Source: Prorocentrum cordatum
Lineage: Eukaryota > Sar > Dinophyceae > Prorocentrales > Prorocentraceae
Length of the DNA stretch: 64,000 nucleotides
Direction of reading: 5' to 3'
NCBI GenBank assembly: GCA_963575745.1
Contig: CAUYUJ010014183.1
Location: 1-64,000, forward strand
In this document: positions 23,371 through 34,200 of the stretch, in pieces
Layout of the letters: every line of letters begins with the position of its first letter
Position numbering within the stretch: position 1 is the stretch's first letter
Program-made: the position numbers and the translations under genes
The notes under the pieces: generated by a model
What the model saw: only the letters and a program-made list of their open reading frames with translations
What the model was told of the DNA's origin: nothing
Database searches by the model: none

Positions 23371-23477
23371 GGCGGGAGTGCGACTAACCGTGGCGCGCGC
23401 GGCTTGGGCAGCGATCCCCCCCAACAACCTTGATGTGGGGGGGATCGCAGCCAGCGCGCGCTTGCGCTAATGCAGGC

Positions 23478-23514
23478 CCTAAACCCTAAACCCTAAACCC
23501 TAAGCCCTAAACTG
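23478..23514. repeat. Interstitial telomeric tract, second
   Basis: CCCTAAA three times, then one CCCTAAG and CCCTAAAC, fused directly to module M (CTGCAGGCGCGGACC). Confidence 0.92.
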
Positions 23515-23601
23515 CAGGCGCGGACCTGGGGGCGCGCACCGCCACGCCTGTAAGGATCTGCTAGTGAGAGCGAGCTGCAAGTCGAGCTCACCGCGACCAT
23601 A

Positions 23602-25838
23602 ACTCGTAGAGCTTCCCTTAGCAAGTCATTGCTGGAAGCTTAAGAGTAATTCGAGAGCGCTGGAGAGCTAGTTGGCAAGAAAAATGTCGACGGACATTTT
23701 GATGACTTTTGGTCGGTTGAAAATTCGGTTCTCGAAATTCAACCATTCGTTAGACCCCTAGTATTTTTTCCCGTGATATTCGATCTTATGCCCGCTCGCC
23801 ATCTTGATCTCAGCTCGATCGGGTACCTCTTACTGCCAAAAAGCACTGCGGCGGGATCGGCCGTTTCGGGTCAGCTTGTCACGCGGCGACGGTTTTCTCA
23901 AGATACTCGAGCTTCAGGACAGGTACAGAGCTGGTAAGCACAGCTAATGGATTCAGAATAATCAGGCGCGTTCGCCTGTTGAAACGACAGGTCTGAACCC
24001 GGTCTGCTAGCCGAGCTAGGTTAGCAAACCTATTCGTATTGTTCGAGTTATTTTTCGAGACGCTCTGGGTTTTCTGTACTTAAGTCGAGCTAAAGGACAG
24101 TACAGAGCTGAGACGTACAGAATCTGATTCAGAATCATCAGTGGCCCTCGTCTGTTGACTCCAGAGCTCTGAACTCGGTCTGCTGCCCGATCTAGAATCG
24201 CAAAAACTATTCGTATTGTTCGAGCTATCTTGAGAGATGCTGTTGGTTCTGTGCACTTAACTTGGGCTGTAGGGCAGCTGCATGGCTGGTAATCACTAGA
24301 ATCGATTCGAAGACATCAGGCGCGTCCGCCTTTCGAATCCAGAGCTTCGAACTCTGTCTGCTGCCCGAACTATATCTGCGAAAATATTCGCATTGATCGA
24401 GTCATTCTGACAGCTGCTGTCGGTTTCCTGCACTTAACTTGGGCTGTAGGGGGGGCTGTTGGGCTGGTAATCACACGAGTCGATTCGCAGACATCAGACG
24501 CGTCCACCTGTCGCATGCAGAGGTCTGAACCCGGTCTGACACTCGAGCTAGGTTTGCCAAACTATTCATGTTATTCGAGTCATCTTGAGAGGTGCTGTCG
24601 ATTTTCGCACGTCACTCGGGCTGTAGGAGAGCTACAGAGCTCGTAGAGAAGATAATCCAGAAGCATCGGGGGCGTTCGGCTGTTGCATCCGAGAGGTTTG
24701 AAATTGCTTGGGCTGAAAAACTGGGCGCCGGCGGTAAACCGTCAACCTTTCTTACCGCCGGGGGACTCGTAGAGCTTCCTGACAATATATAATGTGGAAA
24801 AGAATTTCAGAGAACGACTAGTTTTTCAGCCCAAGCGATTATAGACCTCTCAAGATGACTCTAACAAAACAAACGAACAGTTTTCCAATCGAGCTCGAGT
24901 ATGAAACCGAGTTCAGACCTCTGAATGCAACAGGCGGACGCGTCTGATGTCTGCGGATCGATTCCTGTGATTACCAGCTCTGCAGCCCCCCATACAGCCT
25001 GAGTTAAGTGCAGAAAACCGAGAGTACCTCTCAGAATGACTCGAATAATACAACAGTTTCGCGGATCTCGTTCGAGCAGCAGACCGAGTTCCGAGCTCTC
25101 GGTTCGACGAACGGACGCGCCTGATGTCTCGAAATCGATTCCTGTGACCAGCAGCACTGTAGCCCTCCCCCAGCACGATTTTAAGTACAGAAAACCGAGA
25201 GCACTTCTTAAGATGACTCGAACAATACCAATAGGTTCGCGAACCTAGCTCGGGGAGCAGGCCGAGTTCAGAGCTCTTGATTTAACGCACGAACGCGCCT
25301 GATAATTCTCCACCGATTTCTGTGATTATCAGCTCTGTGGCTGCCCTACAGATCGAGTTAAGTACGAAAAACCGAGAGCGTCTGCTACAATGCTTCGAAT
25401 AATACGAATAAGTTTGCGACCCTAGCTCGGCTAGCAGACCGAGTTCAGACCTCTGGATTCAACCGGCGAACGCGCCTGATCATTCTGAATGCATTAGCTG
25501 TGCTGACCAGCTCTGTAGTTGTCCTGAAGCTCGAGTTATCTTGAAAACCGACAGCGCGTATCAAGATGACTCGAAACGGCCGTTCCCGCCCGTGTGCTTT
25601 TTGGCAGTAAAAGGTACCCGATCGAGCTGAGATCAAGATGGCGAGCGGGAATAAGATCGAATATCATGGGAAAAAATACTAGAGCTCCAACGAATGTTCA
25701 AATTTTGAGAACAAGATTTTCAACCGACCAAAAGTCAGCAAAAGGTCCGTCGTGATTTTTCTTGCCAACTCGCTCTCCAGCTCCCCGGAATTACTCTTAA
25801 GCTTCCAGCAATAACTTGCTAAGGGAAGCTCTACGAGT
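23602..25838. mobile_element. 2.2-kb foldback element with TA flanks
   Basis: The left end is ACTCGTAGAGCTTCCCTTAG and the right end is its exact reverse complement, CTAAGGGAAGCTCTACGAGT. Both are flanked by TA (23600-23601 and 25839-25840). The left arm (23602-24720) and right arm (24822-25838) are inverted copies along most of their length, differing by scattered changes. Each arm contains 4-5 subrepeats of about 177 bp, marked by CTGAACTCGGTCTGCTAGCC-like words near 23991, 24166, 24347 and 24524. A 101-bp spacer separates the arms. No transposase frame is visible, so it is non-autonomous. Uninterrupted target sites occur at 19881 and 63246. TA duplication suggests a Tc1/mariner-type mobiliser, which is inference. 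Confidence 0.88.
24721..24821. repeat. 101-bp spacer unit at the foldback axis
   Basis: CTGGGCGCCGGCGGTAAACC ... ACTAG lies exactly between the inner ends of the arms (GCTTGGGCTGAAAAA and TTTTTCAGCCCAAGC). It contains the arm-end word GACTCGTAGAGCTTCC. An inverted copy of the same 101-bp length is at 25841-25941. Confidence 0.85.
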
Positions 25839-25840
25839 TA

Positions 25841-25941
25841 CTAAGTTTTATGTGTATTGTTTTTCAACATTACATGTTGTTAGGAAGCTCTACGAGTCCC
25901 CCGGCGGTAACAAAAGTTGACGGTTTACCGCCGGCGCCCAG
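25841..25941. mobile_element. 101-bp unit next to the foldback, TA-flanked
   Basis: Reverse-complement relative of 24721-24821, ending CCGCCGGCGCCCAG. TA stands on both sides (25839-25840 and 25942-25943). After the second TA, module M resumes with GGCCTGCCGG. Order: module M, TA, foldback, TA, 101-bp unit, TA, module M. Confidence 0.75.
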
Positions 25942-25984
25942 TAGGCCTGCCGGCCCGAGGCGGTGCTTCGCTTGCAAAATTGGT

Positions 25985-26075
25985 AGCGTCCACTTGGTAG
26001 CGTCCAAAACCCGGAGAGTAAAGAGAACACACACCGGAAAACTTGGAAGCGTCCAAAACCCGGATAGCAAAGAGG
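25985..26075. repeat. Short direct repeat before the CA array
   Basis: The phrase AGCGTCCAAAACCCGGA with AG, one base and AAAGAG occurs twice, near 26001 and 26048, between truncated module M and the CA array. Confidence 0.65.
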
Positions 26076-28225
26076 CGCTCACACAAACGAGCACACGCAC
26101 ATCAGCACGCACGCACAGCCACACACATACAACACGAGGACACAAACGCACGCCAGCATGCTCAGCACACACGCACACACACACACGCACACACACACAC
26201 GCACACATCCACGCGCAGAGGTCAAAACACACGCGCGAACGCGCACACACACACACAAACACACCGCATCTCACATACACACCCACGGAGACGAACACGC
26301 ACCCAAATCACACAAGCACACACCACGCGCCCCCGGCCTCCCCGCCGGCGCTCTGGAGGGGGGAGGCACCGCCCCATTTTGCGGCCGGACCTCCCTGCAC
26401 TCCAGCCACTCCGCCCTCGCGGAGCGCCACTGGGGCAAAGCGCGGGGGCCCCAGCGCCGCGCGCGCACACAGGCAGAGCCGCGCCCACACACTCACACGC
26501 ATACACACGCGCACAGACACAGAGACACACAGACACACAGACACACAGAAACACAGACGCACAGACACACACGCAGACACAGAGACACACACAGACACAC
26601 TGACACACTGACACACAGACACACTCACTCACAGACACAGAGACACATGGACGTACAGACACACAGGTACACACACACACAGACACACAGACACCCAAAC
26701 ACACAAAGACACACAGACGCACAGACACACAGACACACAGAGACGCAGACACAGACACACAGACACACAGACACACAGACACGCATACACACGGACACAC
26801 ACACATACACACAGACACACAGACACACGGTCACACAGAGACACAGACACACAGACACACAGACACACAGACACACTGACAAACACTGACACAGTGACAC
26901 ACTGCCACTGCCACACTGACACGCTGACACACAGACACACAGACACACAGACACACAGCCACACAGACACAGAGACACAAAGGCACACGACACACAGACA
27001 CACATACTCACAAAAGACACAGACAGACACACAGACACATTAACAAAAAGGAACACAGACACACGTACACGCAATCCTCGAAGTCGCCCAGCCTCCACCG
27101 CCCACCGACGAGGCCAGCGCCGCCAAGGTCGCGCTGGCCCCCCAGAACCGTCGGCAGCGGCGGCCACTCCCGCACAAGGATGCTCACGCCCACACGCGAA
27201 CACCCGCACACACACACACACACGCACGCAAACACTCACGCAGCCACAGACACACGCACACGCACACACACACACACGCAAACGCACACCAGCGCACACA
27301 CATGCCAGACACAGACACACAGACACGCTGACACACAGAGACACAGACACACAGACACACAGACACACAGAAACACGGACACACAGACACACAGAAACAC
27401 AGACACACAGACACACAGACACAAAGACACACAGGCACACAAGCACACAGTCACACAGACACACGGACACACAGACACACAAGCACACGCACACACAGAC
27501 ACATATACACACAGAAACACAGACACGCAGACACGCAGACACACAGACACACAGACGCACCGACACACATACACACAGGCGCACAGACACACAGGCACAC
27601 TGACACACCGGCACACAGACACAAAGACACAGACACAAGAACACTCAAACACACAGACACACAGCCACACAGACACCCCTCCCTCCCCCGCGACCCCCAT
27701 GCGGCCCTCTACGCACCCCGCCCCCCGCCACTCCCGCTGGCGCTCCAGAGGGGGGAGGCGCCGCCCAATTTCGGGGCCAGCCCTCCCTCCACTCCAGCCA
27801 CTCCGCCCTCGCGGAGCGCCAGGGGCTCAAACAGACGAGGAAACGCACACACGGACACGCAGACACACAGACACACAGACAGAGAGACACGCGGACACAC
27901 ACGCACAGAGATACACGGACACACAGACACACAAACGCACAGACACGCAGACATACAGACTCACAGACACGGACACACAGACAAACAGAGACACAGATAC
28001 ACAGACACACAGACACACAGACCACAGACACACAGACACACAGCCACACACACACACGCAGACACGCAGACACACAGACACACATACACACAGACACACA
28101 GACACACAGACACACAGAAACTCAAATACACAGACATGCAGACACACAGACACACAGACACACAGACACACAGACACACAGACTCACAGACACACAGACA
28201 CACAGGCACACACTCAGAGAGCCGC
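26070..28225. repeat. 2.1-kb CA / CACAGA array with inserts
   Basis: Mostly CACACAGACACACAGACA on the plus strand. Three GC-rich inserts interrupt it: about 26325-26475 and 27700-27835 are copies of each other (GCTC.GGAGGGGGGAGGC, CTCCAGCCACTCCGCCCTCG), and about 27075-27180 is different. Open frames read only Thr/His/Gln or Val/Ser/Cys/Leu repeats. It ends within about 20 bp of the stop codon of the Helitron-like gene. Confidence 0.95.
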
Positions 28226-28251
28226 CGTCGAGGCGCAGCACTCAGAGAGCC
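28211..28251. repeat. 13-bp direct repeat spanning the stop codon
   Basis: CACTCAGAGAGCC occurs at 28211-28223 and 28239-28251. The second copy includes the stop codon of the Helitron-like gene (28242-28244). It may mark a deletion or slippage joint between the element and the CA array. Confidence 0.7.
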
Positions 28252-31200
28252 TCCTCCGACAGCGCCGCAATCGTTGGCTCGCTCACCACGTCATCTCTTT
28301 CCGGGCGCAGGCGGCGCAACATCTGTCGCAGCTTCTCGTCAGTCCACCTGCCGATGCTGACGGGCACGTCCTCCTGGCGCAATCGGAAGGCTCCAGCGAC
28401 CTGGCCGAGCAACTCCTGCCGCTTGTTGTGCTCGGCGATGCCCAAGCGCGTCCGCCGTTCTTCAGGATCCTCCTGCCGCGCGCGCTCCTCCGCGGCAGCG
28501 GCGGCGATTTCCCTCGCCGTCGCGCGCCCGCCACGCCCCCCGCGCTCGCCGCCCGAGGATGGCTCCGAAGCCGCATTGGTTGCGCTAGCCCCTCCAGCAC
28601 CCTCGCCGCCCCCTGTCGGCGCCCTCGCGGCGACGCCATCGCTGCTGGGCACCGCGCCAGCCTCAGCCGCGGGCGCCGCACGCGGGGCCTTCCCTGCGTT
28701 CTTCTCCTTGAACACCTGCAACTTTCCCTCCGGGATGGGCCCGTCCACACGCCCATGCCAACCATCTTTGTGCTGCTGCTTGAAATGCAGCCCGCACAGA
28801 TCCCCGCATCCCTGCTTTTGCGCGCTCCGGCATTGCCCACCAGCTCCGTTCCCCCACGTCCGAGCCATGCACTTCGCGGGGTCGATGTTTTCTGGCGTAA
28901 AGCGCCGCCATTCGTCCCCCGCGAGCGACGCCCCCGCGCCTGGCTGGACTCCAGCAGGCACAGGGTCCGCGGACGGAACGCCAGCGGCCCTGCCAGCGTC
29001 GTCGTCCTCGTCGCCCGCGCGGCCCGGAGCTGGCGGGGACAGCCCGCGCTTCTTGCCCCTGCGCGATGGCGGCTGCGGCTGCCCCGAAGCGCTGGGGTCC
29101 CCGTCGCCAGCGCCAGGATCCCCGCCACCCGCCCGACGCCGCTTGCCCGTTGGCTCGCCGCCCGACGCCTGCTGCCCGGCGGGCGCACTCGGCGGCGCAG
29201 ACGGTTTGGCAGCGGCGCTGGAAGCAGCGCCGCCGCCGCCGCTGCCGCCCCCCGCAGACCCCGCCGCGCGACCGCCTGCATGCCCGAGAGGCGCAGTCGG
29301 CGGAGCCGGCGGCGCACCAGACGGTCCCGCACCAGCGCTGCCGCTGGCGCCCCCCGCAGACCCCGCCGCCGCGCGCCCGCCGCCTCCGCCCCGCGGACCC
29401 GCCCTGCGCACATACGCAAACACATAGGCGCCAATGTGCACCTGGTGGTTTCCGGCGATCTGCGCCCAAGTCTGGAGCTGGACAGCACTGTCGTCGAATT
29501 TGGCGTATTCGTTCACGCCCACGGATGCATGCGCATAATAGTGTCCGCTTGTCGCGCTTTCGCCCTGGTGCACCACGACCCCCGAGAAATCGTACTCGCA
29601 CTGGGAATCCACAGGCCGCAGAATCTGAGGAAAGCGCACAGGGCGTCTGTCGTACCACTGGCCTATCACCCGCTCCACGATCACGAAGAGCACCGGCGGC
29701 GACCGCTCCCAGCGATTGCCTGTATATACCCTGATGCCTTGACAGACCCCGGCCGCCGCCCTCTGAGCATCATCGAGGTGAGCGTGCGCCGGACATCCTG
29801 GCCCTGGCTCACCGACATGCCTTAATCCCAGCCGGATCAAGTCCTCCAGATCGCACGGCCCCCGGTGGTCGGGGCCGAGCAATTCGGAAGGCACCACCTT
29901 CAGAAACGTCTTAATTTCCCCCTTGTCCGAACTTGCTGTGCACGCGGCGCATCGCCTCCGCTGCCGAAACGCAATGCCGCAGACGTGCTGCTGGAGCACA
30001 CTGCGCTGCCCGTGAGCCCCCCTTGCGGTACAAACAGGGTGTCCGACCTCGGTAACGGCATGGAGGGCGGCCAAGAAGAACTCTGACGCGTCGCATTGCT
30101 TCGGTCTCCCTTGCTGATCGTATTCTGTGAATTCTCGCTCACCAAAAAGCCCCGCGCGCGCGGCGGCAGCCAGCGGCGCGTCGGTGTCGACCCCCCCGCC
30201 CTGGACAGAGAGAGCCGTGGCCTGAGCTCCGAGCGCGCACGCCGCGCAAGATGCCGCACCCAGAGGGCACCGCTGGTCGTGAACGTAGAGAAGCCGACGG
30301 AAGGGAGCCAGGCGTAGCAGCACCTGCGCGACTGCGCTCACGAAGCAAGTATTGCCGAGGTTTGCGATGCCCACGCCAGAGCCGCGGCCGCAGTGCCACT
30401 GCAGCTCCCTGGTCACCTCCTCCTGGGACACGCCGTAAGCTGCCATGCACAGATCCCGGTCCAGCGGGCGCAGCTCTGGCGGCTCTGCACCATCGCCAAC
30501 AGTCGCCGCCGTGCGAAACATGTCCCCCCAAAGATCCCTCGGCACTACGGTGCCCCTACCGGCACCGCGGCCGCCACCCGCGCGCCGTCGCCCCCGCGAA
30601 ACAGCGCTCCCCGTCGACGATGCCGCCGCCGCATCTCCGGTCCCCGTCGCGTCACCGCCGCGGCCGCGGCCCCTGCCCGGCCCCGCAAGCCCTGCGTCCG
30701 GCGCAATGTATGCCGGTGGCACCGTCAGAGCCTGACCCAAGCGCAGCGCGTGCGAGGGCAGAGGCGTATGCACAGACGCCGCAGGGGCCGCCTCCCCGTC
30801 CGAAGGAACTGATCCGGCCGCTTCGTCGTCGTCGTCGTCCGCCTCACCGACGCCCGCTGAGGTCCCCGCGGCCCGAGACGGGCCCAGCGGCGACGCCCGT
30901 GGCACCACCGGCGGCGCGGGCGCCGAGCTCGACTCCAGGGCCCTCCGCGCGGCGGGCCCATCCCCCACGTCCCAGCCGTACTCCTGCGCCTTCTGCTTGG
31001 CGATTTCGAAACTCTCGAGCATCTTTTTTTCAAAGCGTTGGACACCGTCGCGGACGTACTGGGGCGGGCCCCGCTCCAGAATGTCCCAGGGCGGCAGGTT
31101 GTAGACGAGCACGCGGTGGGCCACGCGAACGCGACTGAGCATGACGTACAGGTGCAGCCACCAGTCATCGGCGCCCATGTTCATGGGCTTCTGGAGCACC

Positions 31201-34200
31201 ATGGTGGCCGCATCCATGCCCATGCCCTGCGCAGTCTGCACGGTACGAACTTTCTCTGGCAGCAACGGGATCTGGTACCTCGTAACCTTCACCTTCCGAA
31301 GCTTTCGCTCGCCCTCGTCTTCGTAGTGATGGTTCCACTCCCAGGACGCCCTGTGCGGCGCGATCTGCACAACCCCTTTTCCGAACCCAAAGTCCTTCTC
31401 GAGGCCATCAAACCTGACGAGGACACCGCGCGGCAAACATTTGCATCGATAATAACCGATCCGGTGGGCGTCGTGAAGCTTCTTTTCGCGCCAATCCGCG
31501 TCTGGCGTCTCGAACTCTCGCGGATGGAACCTCACGTCCACGACTTCCCCCACGGCGTCCTGGACGATCTGGTGCTTCGCCGACAACTTCACGTTCAACC
31601 GCACACGCATGCCGATGTACAGCGGGCACATGCCGATGAGGTGACCAGTGTTGTTCACGTTCGGCACCTGAAGCATGGCCTTGTGATGCTCCGCACCGAA
31701 TGGCCTTGGAGGCAGGTCCACGGCCTGCACGTACAGCAGCATCTGCCCTCTATCCCTGGCCTCTCGCACGGCCCGATACTGCATCTGCCTGTGCACGGCC
31801 TCCCAGGCGATGCCCATCTCGAAACCGTCCTTGACATGGGGGTCCTGCAACCGCTTATCGTTCTTACCAGGTCGGACCACCCACTTTTGCACCATCCTTT
31901 TCTGCTCGGCCGTAAACTGTTTGCCCTGCCTCATGGTCTTCAAGAAGCCGGGCATGAAAGGGCAGGGCGCGTGCGGAGTAACGAGACGGTCCTTGAAGCG
32001 GTGCGTCTCGTACAGAAACATCGCGTGGGTGAGCCCGTCCAGGAACATGGACTGCCCATTGCGGACGTGAACCGGCGCCTCGGGCGACTCGGGCTGCAGC
32101 AAGGAAGACCTTCTGCCCTTGCCGCTCACCGGCCCCAACTGATAAAAATCCCCCAGGAACATGACAATCGGAACCTTCCCGAACATGTGGCCCCGCGCCA
32201 TGTACAGGTTCACATCGCAATTATACTGAGCCTTACGGGCTTTGCACATGCGAAACGATGCAGCGCCGAGAAGCTGGGGCGGCACCATGGACACCTCCTC
32301 CACGATGACGGCCTTGAGGTCGTTCATGCGGTCCACGATGTCATCGACCTTCTGTCTAGACAGCGTTCTGATGTCCATGGCCTGTTGGCCGCTCAGCCCG
32401 AAGCCGCTGTGGATCGTCTCCCCCCCGATGACGCGCGCAGCGCTGTTCGACGAGGCCACGGCGATCTCCGATCCCGCGCCGAACACCTCGTTGAGCAGAC
32501 GTCGCAGCAGTTTTACCACCTCCGTCTTCCCCGTCCCGCCCTCCCCGTGCAACAGGAGAGCCATCTGCTCCACCGGCTTAGGGCTTTTTCCGCTGTCCAG
32601 ATCTTGATGGTATGCCACGATGGCCTCCACCTGGCCCACGAGCAGGGCGACCACCGCCTTCTGCTCCGGATTGAACGTCACGGGGTTCTCCGCCCTGTTC
32701 GCCCACTCGTCAAACAGCCTCTCCGCGATGTCGCGCGCCCGCGGCGGCCGCTTCTCGCCGCCGGCAACCGCGGGCGCCGGCGGCCGACCAGGCACGAGCA
32801 CGGCAGGCGCCGAACCCGCGAGGCCGCTCCGCCCGTCGCCATCCCCAGGCAAGCCCTCTGCTCCCTTTTTCCTGTATCGGAACGCCTCCTTCTGCTGTGC
32901 CTTGCCCTCCTCGAACTGGGAGTCGTCCAACTCGAGACCGCGGAAGCCGGTCTGCATTCCAGTACTCGCGACAGCAGGCTGCGGCTTATGGTCTTTCGCA
33001 TAGCCGTCAAGAAAGATATTCTTATAGACCAAGCTTTGTGCCGACCCACGAATAAGCTCCAACTGGGCCACCGCGGGCACCTCGCTATCCTTCAAGGCGT
33101 GCGCGGGCATCTGTCGGTGCGCCGCCCACGCTTCGTCCGCCTCGCCCTCGTCCACCTCCTGAACAAAACCGTCCAGCGCTCCGCCGCCGGCGCCCGCCCC
33201 CTCCTCGTCTGCCTCCCCGGCAGGCCGATTCCCCACTGCCTCCAGCTCAGCAGACTGCTCGAAGTCCTTGGCCTCCGGACGGACCTTGGTTCGCGGCCGC
33301 CCCTTCGCCTCCGCCTCCACGTCGAGGTTCGTCGCGACCTGGACGGTCCAGCGTGCCATGAACTCGGCGGCGCTGGGGCGCTGTGCAAAATGGCCCGGGC
33401 CATCCTCTGAGCCCCGGTTCAAATCGATGTCCTCGATCGTGAACCACTTTCCAGCTCGCCGCTCGCACTCCTCGCACTGCCTGGACAACGCCAACTGATT
33501 GGCCCACCACTCCTCCCAGGCAGGCTTATGCTTCCCAGACGCGTCGACACCGGCCCTGTAGGGCGCCCAGGCCGCAGCCCCCTTCTCAGCAGGCTGCAAC
33601 GGACGAAAGATCACAGACTTGAACAGCGCGTTCACCTCTGCCTCTTTCTCCTTCGAAGGCATCGTGAAGCCGAAGAACTTGGGCACCCTGAACGGCGCGC
33701 CGACGCGGAGCCTCTGCACTCGGAAGGCGGCAGTTGGGTGCGTGTCCGCGAACGCGTACGTCTCGAAGTCCTGCGGGTCGAAGTGGAGCGGGTTGGCCTG
33801 CGCCGTGTACACGTACATGGCGTAATGGTACATGCCCATGGACTTCAGGGGCTCCCTGTCGCCGCGATGCAGCCAGTCCATCTTCATGTCGTGGTCCAGC
33901 CGCGCCTTGTATTCCACCGCCTGCTGCTGCTCCTGCTCGGGCTTCCCCTCCCCAGCAGTGCCGGCGGCCGCGCCCTCCCCGACAACGCCGTCGACGACCT
34001 CGGCGTGCAGCGCTGCGCGCCCGTCGCCCAGCGCATCCATGATACCGCCACCCCCCTCGCCGTCCTCTTCTCCCGCGGCCGGCTGGTCCACCTCGATGTG
34101 GTCTGCGCGCGGGTCGGTCCAGAAGTCGTCCATTTTCTGATGAACGGCGGAGCTTGCCTGGAACGCCAGCGCCACGATCCCCTTGCAATACAGAGTCCAG

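Noticed and set aside
17394-23470. Numerous 100-400-codon Arg/Ala/Ser-rich frames in the 10-bp arrays and duplicated segments
   Set aside because: The 10-bp period yields the same peptide in every frame, and the ~1-kb segments keep open frames on both strands without a domain.
23602-25838. Possible gene in the foldback element (66-98-codon frames)
   Set aside because: Frames are short, lie in inverted subrepeats, and show no transposase motif.
26158-28209. Thr/His/Gln-rich and Val/Cys/Leu-rich frames in the CA array
   Set aside because: Translated microsatellite on both strands.
26070-28225. Regular repeats with inserts that might suggest a CRISPR array
   Set aside because: The repeat is 2-6 bp with no unique equal-length spacers, and the setting is eukaryotic.
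27180-29825. 881-codon plus-strand frame running from the CA array into the Helitron-like gene region
   Set aside because: Its first part is microsatellite and its second part is antisense to the well-supported USP and tail region of frame B.
31038-33410. 790-codon plus-strand frame opposite the helicase
   Set aside because: Antisense shadow of the Pif1 motifs; His/Leu/Arg-rich with no domain.
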